DNA of 64,000 nt from Acidobacteriota bacterium (GCA_017307505.1 JAFKEE010000018.1:122737-186736); one strand, 5' to 3'; shown: positions 8,882 to 18,292, counted from the first letter of the stretch. The notes: a model not told the origin generated them from the letters alone. A program made the numbers and translations.

Positions 8882-9224
8882 GCCGTCCCCCGCGTTCGCC
8901 ATCCGTTCTCAAGGGACCTGCTGCGCCCAGGCTCAGTCGCGAGGGCGGGACGTATGGCAGGGCTCGAAGGTTTCTTTTTTCGCCGGATCGATTTTTTCGA
9001 TAGCGTGACAGCGACCTTCTCGCTTACAATCACAGAACATCAGGCAATAAACCGAGAACCGATTCTCCCGTCACGGTTCTCCTCGCACCTCCCTCATCGC
9101 AGAACGTCGCTCCGTAGCGATACAAGCGCTCTCAAGTTCTGAGCCCACCAAACTCATACATCCAGTTCCGGGTTTGAATGCGCCCGGGATCCGAGTTACG
9201 TGACTTCAGGGGAGATACCACCAC
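8882..9224. other. Intergenic leader of the first TonB receptor, with a perfect stem-loop
   Basis: 343 bases without a credible gene. GAGAACCG (9054-9061) and CGGTTCTC (9074-9081) form a perfect 8-bp stem with a 12-base loop, about 145 bases upstream of the receptor start. A TACAAT box at 9025-9030 could be a -10, which would put the stem in the 5' leader. GGGGAG (spacing about 11) precedes the receptor ATG. Confidence 0.4.
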
Positions 9225-12200
9225 ATGCAGTTCAATAAGTCTCTGGTAATGAGCGCATTACGGGGCATGCGAACATTGCCGCTTCTGGCGGCCATGCTTG
9301 CGACCACTATTCACGTTCAGGGGCAGTCAATTTATGGCAGTCTGCGCGGGCTGATCGCCGACAGTTCAGGGGGGACGATCGCCAACGCGAAGGTGACCAT
9401 TATCGACGAGGGGACGAATCAGTCCCGTGCGGTGATTTCGAACACCAGCGGCGAATACAGCTTTGCGTCGGTGACCCCGGCGACATACAAACTGGTGGCG
9501 GAAGCGCCTGGTTTCAAGAAGTTCGAGCGGACGGGCATTTCGATTGCGACACAGCAGGCGGTTGGCCTGGACGTGAAGATGGAAGTGGGCGCGGTGACCG
9601 AGAGCGTGATGGTGACCGAAGAGGTCCCGCTGCTGGAAACGGCATCCGCCTCTCAAGGCCAGGTGGTCGACCGGCAGAAGCTGACGGACCTGCCGAACCT
9701 GGGCCGCAACCCGTTTATGATGTCCCGCCTGGCACCAACGGTGGTGCAGGTGGGCAACCCCGCGTATAACCGCATGCAGGACCAGTCCGGTTCCTCGCAG
9801 ATCTCGATCAATGGCGGTCCGGTGCGCGGCAACAATTATCTGATCGACGGTGTGCCGATTACGGATTTCTCCAATCGGGCCATCATCATCCCTTCGCTGG
9901 AAGCGGTGTCGGAGATGAAGGTGCAATATGCGACCTATGACGCGGAGATGGGCCGCACGGGCGGCGGTGTGTTCAACACGCTGCTGAAGTCCGGCTCCAA
10001 CCAGGCGCACGGCTCACTGATGGGTTATATGCGCCAGACCGACTGGCTGGCGAACACCTTCTTCAACAACCGCAACAAGATCGGGATTACGGACCAGCCA
10101 TTCCGCAACTATGGCGGATCATTTGGCGCTCCCGTATTTATCCCCAAGGTCTACAACGGCAAAAACAAATCGTTCTTCTGGCTGGGCTTTGAAGGCTACC
10201 GCGACACGCAGGCCGCCAGCCGAGAGCAGTACACGCCGACGGCCCTCGAGCGCATCGGTGATTTCTCGCAGAGCAAGAACAGCGCGGGCGGACTGCTCAC
10301 GATCTACGATCCGCTGACGACGCTGGCCGACGGTTCCCGCACGGCGTTCGCCGGCAACGTGATTCCTTTGAGCCGGCAGGACACGGTGGGCAGGAACATC
10401 GCCGCCACTTACATGATGCCGAATAAGACGCCGAGCAAGGACGTCTATGGAACGAGCAACCTGGCCGGCGCCGGACCGTTGGCCTCCAAGGCGGACCAGT
10501 TGTTTGGGAAGTTCGACCAGCAGCTCACCTCCTGGTGGCGCGCGAGTCTGAGCTACATGCGGTACAACTCGGCCGAGCCGGGCGAGAATCCGTATCCGAC
10601 CATCTCCTCGCCGGACCAGTGGCTGCTACGGCGCTATGTCGATGCCACGGCCTTGAACACGACGATCACGCCTTCGCCCACCTGGGTGGTGACGGTTCGT
10701 TACGGATTCAACCGCTTCCCGAATATCGGCACGCAGAAGTCGCAGAACTTTAATCTGGCGACCCTTGGCTTCAGCAACGCGTTCATCAAGGACGTGCCCT
10801 CACCGACGTTCCCGAACGTGACGATGCAGAACGCCTATTCCCTGGGCACGAACAACAACTTCAACTACGTGCACCACTCGAAGAACTTCAGCACGTCGGC
10901 CGCGAAGTACATGGGCCGCCACAGCCTGAAGTTTGGGTACGACTATCGCCGAATGCACGACGACGGTCTGGACTTCGGCAACAGCGCCGGCGCCTTCACC
11001 TTCGCCGGCGTCTTCACCAGAGCCAATTCCAATTCGTCGACCAGCGCTTCCGGTGCCGACATGGCCGACATGCTGTTGGGCGCCCCGTCCGCAGCCACTG
11101 GTTTCATTCCGACGAAGCTGTATCAGTATGTCGACTACCAGGCTCTGTACCTCCATGACGACTTCCGTGTCAGCACCAAGCTGACCCTGAACATCGGCCT
11201 GCGGTGGGAGCGGGAAACCGGCCTGAAGGAGGTGAATAACAATTTGATCACGGGGTTCGATCCGAACGCAACGAACCCGATCACCACCACCTCCGGCGTG
11301 ACGACGAAGGGCGTGTTCCTTTTCGCCGGCCAGCCGGGGGCGAGCAGCACCACCGGCAACCCGAACCTGAGCAAGTGGTCGCCCCGCATCGGTGTTGCCT
11401 ACCAGTGGAATTCGAAGACCGTGATCCGTGCCGGCTACGGCATGTTCTGGGCTCCGAACTTCGCACTGGGTTCGCCGTATAACAGTGAAGGCATCACGGC
11501 CACGACGGCTCCTTCCGCGTCGAACGACGGCAACAAGACCCCGTTGATTTCGCTTTCCAATCCGTTCCCGAACGGCCTGGACAAGCCGGTGGGCAACTCG
11601 CTGGGTGGTCTGACCGGCATCGGCAAGCCGATGACGATCTTCTCGCCGACTGCGACTTCGCCGCGTGTGCAGCAGTTCTCAATCGATATCCAGCGTGAGT
11701 TGGGCAGCGGCTGGGTGGCCTCCATCGGCTACTCCGGTTCGCGGTCGGCGCACCTGACCTGGACGACGGCGACGGAGAACATCAACCAGCTGGATCCGAA
11801 ATACTTCAGCATGGGCTCCGCGCTGAACGCCGCCGTCGCGAATCCCTACTACCAGAAGGGCGGCGTGGCGGCCCTTGCCGGCGCCACGATAGCGGCGAAC
11901 CAGTTGCTGCGGCCTTTCCCGCAGTTCGCTTCAGTGAACTACACGAACAACGACAACAACACGGCCCAGTTCGACTCGATGGTAATCCGGGCCCAGAAGA
12001 GCATGTCCAAAGGCCTGACGCTGGTGACGGCGTACACCTGGGCAAAGAACTTCGATATGGGCGGCGGCGGTCCCGGCAACAACCTGAACTCTGGCAACGG
12101 CGGACCGCAGGATGTTTACTCCATGGCCGGCGAGTACGGCCTGGCGTATTCGAGCTCCCCGCATCGCTGGACGAACGCCATCACTTATGAACTGCCGTTC

Positions 12201-12710
12201 GGCAAGGGCAAGGCGATGCTGTCCGGTGTTTCCCGTGCGATGGACTACGTGGTGGGCGGCTGGTCCATCAACGCGATCTCGACCTTCCAGACCGGCTATC
12301 CGCTGATGATCTATATGAACAACAACGGCAACTCGGGTCTGGGCGCATCCCGCCAGCGTCCTAACGCGACCGGGGTTTCGCCGGAGATGTCCGGCAGCTT
12401 CGGCCAACGCATCGATGGCTGGATCAACAAGGCCGCCTTCACCGATGCAGCTCCGTTCACGCTGGGCAACGTGTCGCGTACGATTGCGATGCGCGGTCCG
12501 GGCCAGGCGAACTGGGACATCTCGGTCTTCAAGACGGCTCAGATCTTCGAGAGCCTCAAGGTGCAGTTCCGCGCCGAAGCGCTGAACGCGATGAACACGC
12601 CGCTTTTCCGCGGGCCCAACACGGCCTGGGGCAGCGGTTCTTTCGGCGCCATCACTTCGCAGGGCAACTTCCCACGCATGCTTCAGTTGGGCATGCGCGT
12701 GTACTTCTAA
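9225..12710 (+). CDS. Oar-like TonB-dependent receptor with carboxypeptidase-regulatory-like domain
   Basis: 1161 aa outer-membrane protein. A signal peptide (about 1-34, cleaved near HVQGQS) is followed by a carboxypeptidase-regulatory-like beta-sandwich (36-120: GLIADSSGGTIANAKVTI ... GEYSFASVTPATYKL), a plug domain (about 140-260: NYLIDGVPITDFSNRAI, GRTGGGVFNTLLKSGSN) and a large barrel ending in LQLGMRVYF with a terminal Phe typical of outer-membrane insertion. These receptors are very numerous in Acidobacteria and are thought to import glycans or other polymers. The ligand is unknown. A hairpin and then a Tat-exported aminotransferase and a SulP transporter follow on the same strand. Confidence 0.93.
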   Translation: MQFNKSLVMSALRGMRTLPLLAAMLATTIHVQGQSIYGSLRGLIADSSGGTIANAKVTIIDEGTNQSRAVISNTSGEYSFASVTPATYKLVAEAPGFKKFERTGISIATQQAVGLDVKMEVGAVTESVMVTEEVPLLETASASQGQVVDRQKLTDLPNLGRNPFMMSRLAPTVVQVGNPAYNRMQDQSGSSQISINGGPVRGNNYLIDGVPITDFSNRAIIIPSLEAVSEMKVQYATYDAEMGRTGGGVFNTLLKSGSNQAHGSLMGYMRQTDWLANTFFNNRNKIGITDQPFRNYGGSFGAPVFIPKVYNGKNKSFFWLGFEGYRDTQAASREQYTPTALERIGDFSQSKNSAGGLLTIYDPLTTLADGSRTAFAGNVIPLSRQDTVGRNIAATYMMPNKTPSKDVYGTSNLAGAGPLASKADQLFGKFDQQLTSWWRASLSYMRYNSAEPGENPYPTISSPDQWLLRRYVDATALNTTITPSPTWVVTVRYGFNRFPNIGTQKSQNFNLATLGFSNAFIKDVPSPTFPNVTMQNAYSLGTNNNFNYVHHSKNFSTSAAKYMGRHSLKFGYDYRRMHDDGLDFGNSAGAFTFAGVFTRANSNSSTSASGADMADMLLGAPSAATGFIPTKLYQYVDYQALYLHDDFRVSTKLTLNIGLRWERETGLKEVNNNLITGFDPNATNPITTTSGVTTKGVFLFAGQPGASSTTGNPNLSKWSPRIGVAYQWNSKTVIRAGYGMFWAPNFALGSPYNSEGITATTAPSASNDGNKTPLISLSNPFPNGLDKPVGNSLGGLTGIGKPMTIFSPTATSPRVQQFSIDIQRELGSGWVASIGYSGSRSAHLTWTTATENINQLDPKYFSMGSALNAAVANPYYQKGGVAALAGATIAANQLLRPFPQFASVNYTNNDNNTAQFDSMVIRAQKSMSKGLTLVTAYTWAKNFDMGGGGPGNNLNSGNGGPQDVYSMAGEYGLAYSSSPHRWTNAITYELPFGKGKAMLSGVSRAMDYVVGGWSINAISTFQTGYPLMIYMNNNGNSGLGASRQRPNATGVSPEMSGSFGQRIDGWINKAAFTDAAPFTLGNVSRTIAMRGPGQANWDISVFKTAQIFESLKVQFRAEALNAMNTPLFRGPNTAWGSGSFGAITSQGNFPRMLQLGMRVYF

Positions 12711-12722
12711 CCACTAACCGTG

Positions 12723-12749
12723 AGCGGCGGAACAGCAGTTTCCGCCGCT
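12723..12749 (+). terminator. Intercistronic 10-bp stem-loop
   Basis: AGCGGCGGAA and TTCCGCCGCT form a perfect 10-bp stem with a 7-base loop, 12 bases after the receptor stop. No T run follows, so it may be a leaky terminator or an mRNA-stabilising hairpin that keeps expression of the next two genes below that of the receptor. Confidence 0.45.
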
Positions 12750-12779
12750 TGCATTGAAAGTCTGTCTGGGGGCCATTCA

Positions 12780-13925
12780 ATGACTAACCTTCTCTCGCAC
12801 GAACAGAAAGTCGAATTGATCAAGCGCGGATTCAGCCGGCGCAGCATGGGCCGTCTCGGCCTTCTTCTGGGCGCCGGCTCTTCGCTGCCCTTCTTTAACG
12901 AGCCGGCGCTCGCCCAGCTCTCCAACATCGGCCGGATTGCCCCCGATGCTGTGAAGATCAACGCCAACGAGAACCCGATGGGGCCCTGCCCCGAGGCGGC
13001 GGAGGCGATTCACAGCGTCGTCCAGAAGGGCGGCCGCTACATGTACGAAGAGACGTTTGATTTCTCGAAGACGCTGGCTGACCAGGAAGGGGTGAAGCCC
13101 AATTACGTGATGCCGTTCGCGGGCTCCAGCGATCCGCTGCATCGCGCGGTGCTGGCTTTCACTTCGCCGACCAAGCCCCTGGTCATGGGTGATCCAGGCT
13201 ATGAAGCCGGCCAGCGCGCCGCTGCTTTCATTGGCTCCAAAGTCATCACCGTGCCGCTGACCAAGACCTACGCGCACGACGTGAAAGCGATGGTGGCCGC
13301 GAGCCCCGACGCCGGTGTGTTCTATATCTGCAATCCGAACAACCCGACCGGCACGATCACGAAGAAGTCCGACATCGAATGGCTGGTAGCAAACAAGCCG
13401 GCCGGCAGCATTCTGCTGTTGGACGAGGCCTACATCCACCTGAGCGGCGAAGCCTTCGGCACGGATCTGGTGGCTGCGGACAAGGATGTCATTGTCCTGC
13501 GTACGTTCTCGAAGCTGTACGGCATGGCGGGCCTGCGCGCCGGCGCCGCGATCGGCCGGCCGGACCTGCTCTCCAAGATCCAGCATTACGGGGCGGGCGC
13601 ACTGCCTGTCACCGGCATGATTGGCGCCCACGCCAGCCTCAAGGTGAAAACGCTGGTGCCCGAGCGCCGGAAGATCATCGCCGACATCCGCAATGACACG
13701 TTCGACTGGATGACCAAGAAGAACTACAGCTTCGTGCCTTCAGTCAGCAACAAGTTCATGGTGGACGTGAAGCGGCCCGGCCAGGAAGTGGTGAAGGCGA
13801 TGGCGGCCGAGAAGGTCTACATCGGCCGCGTCTGGAAGGCATGGCCCACGCACGTGCGCGTTTCGGTCGGCACCAAGGAAGAGATGGCCAAGTTTAAGGT
13901 GGCGTTCGAAAAAGTAATGGCTTAA
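12780..13925 (+). CDS. Tat-exported PLP-dependent aminotransferase (histidinol-phosphate aminotransferase-like)
   Basis: 381 aa from the ATG at 12780, preceded by GGGGG at seven bases. The N-terminus carries a twin-arginine signal (FSRRSMGRLGLLLGAG, about 18-33) with a PALAQ cleavage site near 46. The rest is a class I/II fold type I aminotransferase: NANENPMGPCPEA, YICNPNNPTGT, LLDEAYIHLSG and FSKLYGMAGLRAG, whose Lys binds PLP. Relatives include HisC, but export makes a role in histidine synthesis unlikely. PLP enzymes fold with cofactor in the cytoplasm, which fits Tat. It lies 69 bases after the receptor and 3 bases before the SulP gene. The substrate is unknown. Confidence 0.85.
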   Translation: MTNLLSHEQKVELIKRGFSRRSMGRLGLLLGAGSSLPFFNEPALAQLSNIGRIAPDAVKINANENPMGPCPEAAEAIHSVVQKGGRYMYEETFDFSKTLADQEGVKPNYVMPFAGSSDPLHRAVLAFTSPTKPLVMGDPGYEAGQRAAAFIGSKVITVPLTKTYAHDVKAMVAASPDAGVFYICNPNNPTGTITKKSDIEWLVANKPAGSILLLDEAYIHLSGEAFGTDLVAADKDVIVLRTFSKLYGMAGLRAGAAIGRPDLLSKIQHYGAGALPVTGMIGAHASLKVKTLVPERRKIIADIRNDTFDWMTKKNYSFVPSVSNKFMVDVKRPGQEVVKAMAAEKVYIGRVWKAWPTHVRVSVGTKEEMAKFKVAFEKVMA

Positions 13926-13928
13926 GCC

Positions 13929-15209
13929 ATGCAACTACCCAAACTCCGCTATACGTGGAAAACGATGGCGGGCGATCTGAGCGGCGGCTTCATTGCCGCC
14001 CTCATCGCACTGCCTTATGGACTGGCGATGGCAGCCCTGATGGGGCTGCCGCCCGTCCTTGGTGTTTTCACATCGCTTCTGACGTCACCCATCACTGCGA
14101 TTCTCGGTCGCAATCCAGTCCTGATTGGTGGAACGTCTTCAGTGACAGTCCCCTTCATTGCCGAGGCCGTGCGGTTGCACGGATTGGGCGGCGCCGCCAA
14201 AGTAAGCCTTGTCGCTTCCGTATTCATGATGGCCTTTTCTCTTATGAGGCTTGGGCGGTACGTCTCGATGGTGCCTCACTCCGTCGTCACGGGTTTTTCC
14301 TGCGGCATCGGAGGAATGATGGTGGTTTCCCAGCTGTTTACCATTACCGGGATTAAGGGTTCCGGCAGCGGCTCGATGGTGGAGATTCTGGTGGTCATCG
14401 CACAGCGACTGACGGAAGCGCGGTTTCAACCTCTGTTGCTATCGCTTCTCGTGATCGGGGTGTGTGTGTTGATTGCCAAACTCTGGCCGAGATTGCCCGC
14501 GCCGCTGATTGGGGTCGGGGTGGCCCTGGTGGCGGCGAAGGTGCTTTCGTTCCACGAGGCCCAGGTGGGCGTACTCTCGTTGGAATTGCCGCCGTTTGCC
14601 GGGTTCGCGTGGGCGCCGAAAGATGTCTTTTCGGTTCTGCCCACGGGGTTTGCCTTGGCGTTCGTATCCAGCGTCAACATCCTGATCACGTCGCGGGTTG
14701 TGGAACACTTCCGCGGCCGGCACATCAAGATGAAGAAGGTGGATGCGGACGTCGAGTTGGGCGCATACGGCATCTCCAACGTGATCGCGGGGATGTTTGG
14801 GGCTCCGATGAGCGTCGGAATTCCGGCGCGCAGTCTGGCGAGCATTCGCTGCGGCGGCACGACCCGGATGTCGAACATCTTTCATGCGGCGGTGCTGGCC
14901 GCCGTGATCGGATTCGGCTCAGGCCTTCTGGCTCAGATTCCGCTGGCCGCCCTGGCCGGGGTCACCGCCTGGATGGGGTTCTGCCTGCTGGACTGGTCCG
15001 CCTGGCGGCGCATTCCGCGCATGAAAGCGGTGGACGCCGCGTCGTTCCTGACGACCGCGCTGCTGGTGCTGTGCGTCAATGCCGTGGCGGCGGTGGCGGT
15101 CGGCTGCTCATTCTATGGGGTGGAGTACCTCTGGAGGAAATGGAAGCTGACCGATGGAGATGCGTCCCTGGGGGAACTCCAGACCGAAGCCGGCAAGCCG
15201 CGCGGCTGA
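13929..15209 (+). CDS. SulP-family inorganic anion transporter lacking the STAS domain
   Basis: 426 aa, about 100-130 shorter than usual SulP proteins. The opening matches the family (DLSGGFIAALIALPYGLAMAALMGLPPVLGVFTSLL), followed by the NPVLIGGTSSVTV core motif and about 11 membrane segments. The protein ends about 25 residues after the last helix with no STAS domain. SulP transporters carry sulfate, bicarbonate or dicarboxylates. It starts three bases after the aminotransferase stop with no Shine-Dalgarno sequence of its own, so translation is probably coupled. Short SulP proteins of this kind are known, so it need not be a broken gene. Confidence 0.85.
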   Translation: MQLPKLRYTWKTMAGDLSGGFIAALIALPYGLAMAALMGLPPVLGVFTSLLTSPITAILGRNPVLIGGTSSVTVPFIAEAVRLHGLGGAAKVSLVASVFMMAFSLMRLGRYVSMVPHSVVTGFSCGIGGMMVVSQLFTITGIKGSGSGSMVEILVVIAQRLTEARFQPLLLSLLVIGVCVLIAKLWPRLPAPLIGVGVALVAAKVLSFHEAQVGVLSLELPPFAGFAWAPKDVFSVLPTGFALAFVSSVNILITSRVVEHFRGRHIKMKKVDADVELGAYGISNVIAGMFGAPMSVGIPARSLASIRCGGTTRMSNIFHAAVLAAVIGFGSGLLAQIPLAALAGVTAWMGFCLLDWSAWRRIPRMKAVDAASFLTTALLVLCVNAVAAVAVGCSFYGVEYLWRKWKLTDGDASLGELQTEAGKPRG

Positions 15210-15233
15210 GGTGATTATCGCTGTGCCAGCGGC

Positions 15234-15851
15234 CTAGCGGGTATCCCTGTGTCTTAACGCGTGCGCACCAAGTTCGTCGAAGTCGATCCGGTCCGCGATG
15301 AGTTGGGCGCCGGTAAGGGAACGTTTCGAGACGCCTTCTTTCGTGTGTCCCTTCGTGTTCCCGGCAATGTGATAGATCTCATGGGCCAGCACGCGAGCCA
15401 TGGCGCGGCCCATGAGGGCATTGCCCCGGGCGATCTGCCCGCCGTGCATTGCGCTACGGGCTGCCACTCGGACTTTATCGCAGAGCACCTCGCTGAACGG
15501 CAGGACCTCGCCGTCGGTGGTATGCGTGAAGGCCAGCGGACCGCGTTCGTCCAGCAGCACGGGTTCCGTCTGCATCCGGCAGTTGCCGCGGAACTTGACC
15601 AGGACCAGGTCCGAGACCTCAGTGCCTTCCTTCATCTCCTCCCGCAGGCGCCACTCGACCTGAATCGAGGACTTCTGGAGTAGAGCGTTCAACTCACGGC
15701 GCATCTCCACAAGAGACTCCGCCGGGGGTTGGTTTTCATACTGTACTACCAGGGTAAGCGGAGCATTGAGAGACGGGAGGCCTTCGAAGCCCCAGGCGAG
15801 GCTCGTCGACAAAGCGACGGTAATGAGGCAAAACGCATTCAGGAAGCGCAC
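15234..15851 (-). CDS. Secreted HExxH zinc-protease-like protein, function unknown
   Basis: 205 aa from the GTG at 15851, preferred over the GTG at 15875 because AGAAGG lies seven bases upstream and a clean signal peptide follows (MRFLNAFCLITVALSTSLAWG). The body is mixed alpha/beta with VVQYENQPPAESL near the start. Near residue 155 AHEIYHIAGNTKGH gives HExxH plus a third His six residues later, resembling metzincin-type zinc sites but without the usual Gly spacing. Probably a periplasmic metallopeptidase or a remnant of one. It is on the opposite strand to its SulP neighbour. Confidence 0.65.
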   Translation of the reverse strand: MRFLNAFCLITVALSTSLAWGFEGLPSLNAPLTLVVQYENQPPAESLVEMRRELNALLQKSSIQVEWRLREEMKEGTEVSDLVLVKFRGNCRMQTEPVLLDERGPLAFTHTTDGEVLPFSEVLCDKVRVAARSAMHGGQIARGNALMGRAMARVLAHEIYHIAGNTKGHTKEGVSKRSLTGAQLIADRIDFDELGAHALRHRDTR

Positions 15852-16081
15852 AGGGCAACCTTCTGGGCCGGCCACCTCTGGGGAGCCGGTCCATCTACAG
15901 TATATTCAAGATTCCGAAGGGCGCAAGCGGCCGATCCGGACTTTTTACTCTGATATCGAATGACGGGGAGCAGGACTTTAGAGCCAAGGCTGCCGTGCAG
16001 TCCAATTTATACCTCGCCTTGGGCTGGATTCTAGCTCTCTCTAATGCGTTGATAATAAACAGATTGCGGTTGGGCCTCGGA

Positions 16082-17506
16082 CTACCAGAGGGCTAACAGT
16101 TTCCACCAGCCGAAACCGACGGTGCCCCACACCACCAGGTGGCAGAGAGAGATCACAAAACCGATACGCCACCAATCTTTCATCGAAACGTAGCCATGCG
16201 CGAAGAACATCGGAGCTGGAGTCGTGCCATAGTTCGTCAAACCGGCGCTGAGGTTGAGGAAGCAGGCCAGGCTGAATACCACCAGTCCGAGCGGGGCCCC
16301 GCTGTGGGCCAACAGGACGAGGAAGGGTGCATACATGGCCAGCATGTGGGCGGTGATACTGGCGAAGAAGTAGTGGGAGTAGTAGAAGATCAGCACTGCG
16401 ATGATGAGCAGCGCGAGCCAGTGCAGCCCTTCAAACCGGGCTCCTACTGCTTTGGCGAAGGTCTCAGTAACTCCGTTTTCGTTCAGCGCCTTGCCCAGCC
16501 GCAGCAGGCCGCCGTACCAGAGGAAGATGTCCCAGGCCGCGTGTTCGCTGATGATGTGCTCCCATTGGAGGACTCCGGTGACCAGCAGAACCATGCTGCC
16601 CAGGAGCGCGGCGACAGTTATGTCGATCCCGGTCCAACTGGACGAGACCCAGGCTCCACAGACTCCGGCAAAGACCAGGGACAGGAGCTTCTCTTTGGGA
16701 GAGAGCGGGCCCATCTTCTCCAGTTCCGCGCGAGCAAACTCGGCGGCTTCCGGCGTGCGCCGGACCTCCGGCGGGAACAGCTTCAGGACCACCCAGGGGA
16801 CGAGCGCCAGGGAAACCAGTCCAGGGACGATGCCAGCGACGAGCCAACCGCCCCACGTGACACGGTATCCCAGGTTTCCGGCCATCTGAGCAGCCAGCGG
16901 GTTGCTCGCCTGGCCGGTATAAAACATCGCGGCTGTAACGCAGATTGCCTGGTAGACGCTGGCCATCAGAAAGGCGCCCACACGATTGGCGGTGACGCCT
17001 GGGGTGGAGCCATAGAGCTCCGCGATCGACCGGACAATGGGCAGGATCACGCCGCCGGAGCGCGCTCCGTTGGAGGGGATGATTGTCGCCAGCACCATGT
17101 CGGACAGAGATAAGGCGTAGGAGACCCCCAGCGTGCTCTGTCCGAAGAGGCGGACGAAGCCGAGAGCGATGCGGCGGGCGAGGCCTGTGTTGATGAGCGC
17201 GCGCGAAATGAAGAAGGCTGCCTGGACGAGCCAGACGGTGGAGTCGGCATAGCCGCCCAGCGCGTCGGAGAGCTTCATCGTGGTCAGCAGCGGAGTGAGG
17301 GTGATGGCCAGCAGGACGAGGCCGCCTCCGGGAATTGGCCGTATGATCAGGCCGGCGACGGTGGCGAAAAAGAGGCCCGTCAGGTGCCAGGCCGAATGGG
17401 TGAGGTTCGACGGGCGGGGCAGGAGTTCGGTGAAGACGAGATAAATGGCGATGAGAACCGCGAAGCCCAACACCGTGTGGCGCCAGTTGCGATCGGGTGC
17501 CGGCAC
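16082..17506 (-). CDS. DASS/SLC13-family anion transporter (dicarboxylate/citrate type)
   Basis: 474 aa with about 12 membrane segments. LSDALGGYADSTVWLVQAAFFISRAL and MVLATIIPSNGARSGGVILP contain the SNT-like sodium/substrate loop of the CitT/YflS branch (here SNG); a second loop ends in LTNYGTTPAP. These carriers move malate, 2-oxoglutarate, citrate or tartrate. The GTG start at 17506 has GAGG five bases upstream. It lies 94 bases downstream of the DtxR-type regulator on the same strand, so co-transcription is possible; if so, a citrate/metal link would make sense, but that is inference. Confidence 0.88.
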   Translation of the reverse strand: MPAPDRNWRHTVLGFAVLIAIYLVFTELLPRPSNLTHSAWHLTGLFFATVAGLIIRPIPGGGLVLLAITLTPLLTTMKLSDALGGYADSTVWLVQAAFFISRALINTGLARRIALGFVRLFGQSTLGVSYALSLSDMVLATIIPSNGARSGGVILPIVRSIAELYGSTPGVTANRVGAFLMASVYQAICVTAAMFYTGQASNPLAAQMAGNLGYRVTWGGWLVAGIVPGLVSLALVPWVVLKLFPPEVRRTPEAAEFARAELEKMGPLSPKEKLLSLVFAGVCGAWVSSSWTGIDITVAALLGSMVLLVTGVLQWEHIISEHAAWDIFLWYGGLLRLGKALNENGVTETFAKAVGARFEGLHWLALLIIAVLIFYYSHYFFASITAHMLAMYAPFLVLLAHSGAPLGLVVFSLACFLNLSAGLTNYGTTPAPMFFAHGYVSMKDWWRIGFVISLCHLVVWGTVGFGWWKLLALW

Positions 17507-17600
17507 TAGACCTCACTCCGCGTGGTGATCGCAGCGGCGGAGGGTCGGACGTGCCTGAGAGGCCGTGGCATAGATCACAGTATATGCAGTTTCCGGATGG

Positions 17601-18290
17601 CTACTGGCTGACGTAGATCGCGCTGGAGAGGCGGACGGTGAGGGGAATGTCCTGGCTGGCCGGACCGATGCGGACCCGCATGGGACGGCTGCCGGCGCGG
17701 CGTTCGGTCACTGTGAGATGGGCGCGGGGCACAATGCCCAGATTCTTGAGTTCCCGCAGGACGTCGGGCCGGCGGTCGGAGACACTGGTTACTACGCCCG
17801 TGTTGCCGGCGGCCAGCTCAGACAGGCAGACTTCGCGGCGTTCGGGCAGGCTGCCGTCCTTGCGGGGAATGCCGTGGCCGTGCGGATCGATGAGCGGGTC
17901 GCCAAGCTTGGCTGCGATTCGTTCTTCCATGCGTTCCGAAATGAAGTGTTCCAGGCGTTCGGCCTCGGCGTGAACCTCATCCCAGGGGTAGTCGAGGATG
18001 TCGTGCAGGAAGAGTTCAATCAGGCGGTGGTGGCGAATGACCTCCAGCGCCCTACGTTTGCCGGCGGGCGTCAGACGGGCGCCGCGGTGCTTTTCGTACT
18101 CGACGAGCGGCGTTTCCTGGCCCGAGAGCTTCTGGAGCATGCCGGTGATCGAGGCCGGTCGTACCTGCAGGTGCTCCGCCAGGGCGTTGCCGGTGACGCG
18201 GTCTTCCTGCGGTCCGCCGATGGTAAGGATGGCTTTCAGGTAATCGTCGGTCGATTCGCTGTTCGCGCGGGTCGTGCTCTTCTTTGCCAC
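17601..18290 (-). CDS. DtxR/MntR-family metal-dependent transcriptional regulator
   Basis: 229 aa. Residues 14-75 form the winged helix (STDDYLKAILTI, VRPASITGMLQKL as recognition helix, VEYEKHRGARLTPAGKR). Residues 76-140 are the dimerisation and metal-binding domain (RHHRLIELFLHDILDYPWDEVHAEAERLEH with conserved His/Glu ligands). The C-terminal part is a FeoA/SH3-like domain. These repressors bind DNA when loaded with Fe(II) or Mn(II). The GTG start faces the TonB receptor at 18471, whose promoter holds a matching palindrome. Confidence 0.92.
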   Translation of the reverse strand: MAKKSTTRANSESTDDYLKAILTIGGPQEDRVTGNALAEHLQVRPASITGMLQKLSGQETPLVEYEKHRGARLTPAGKRRALEVIRHHRLIELFLHDILDYPWDEVHAEAERLEHFISERMEERIAAKLGDPLIDPHGHGIPRKDGSLPERREVCLSELAAGNTGVVTSVSDRRPDVLRELKNLGIVPRAHLTVTERRAGSRPMRVRIGPASQDIPLTVRLSSAIYVSQ

Positions 18291-18292
18291 TC

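Noticed and set aside
8954-9142. 62-aa open frame before the TonB receptor
   Set aside because: No Shine-Dalgarno, no recognisable protein character, and it spans the stem-loop and possible promoter.
9366-10010. Long antisense open frames inside the TonB receptors and other genes
   Set aside because: Arg/His/Pro-rich translations typical of shadows in high-GC DNA, with no family motif and no start signal.
15729-15963. Plus-strand open frames overlapping the secreted HExxH gene start
   Set aside because: Composition and context point to shadows; the minus-strand gene has a good signal peptide and Shine-Dalgarno.
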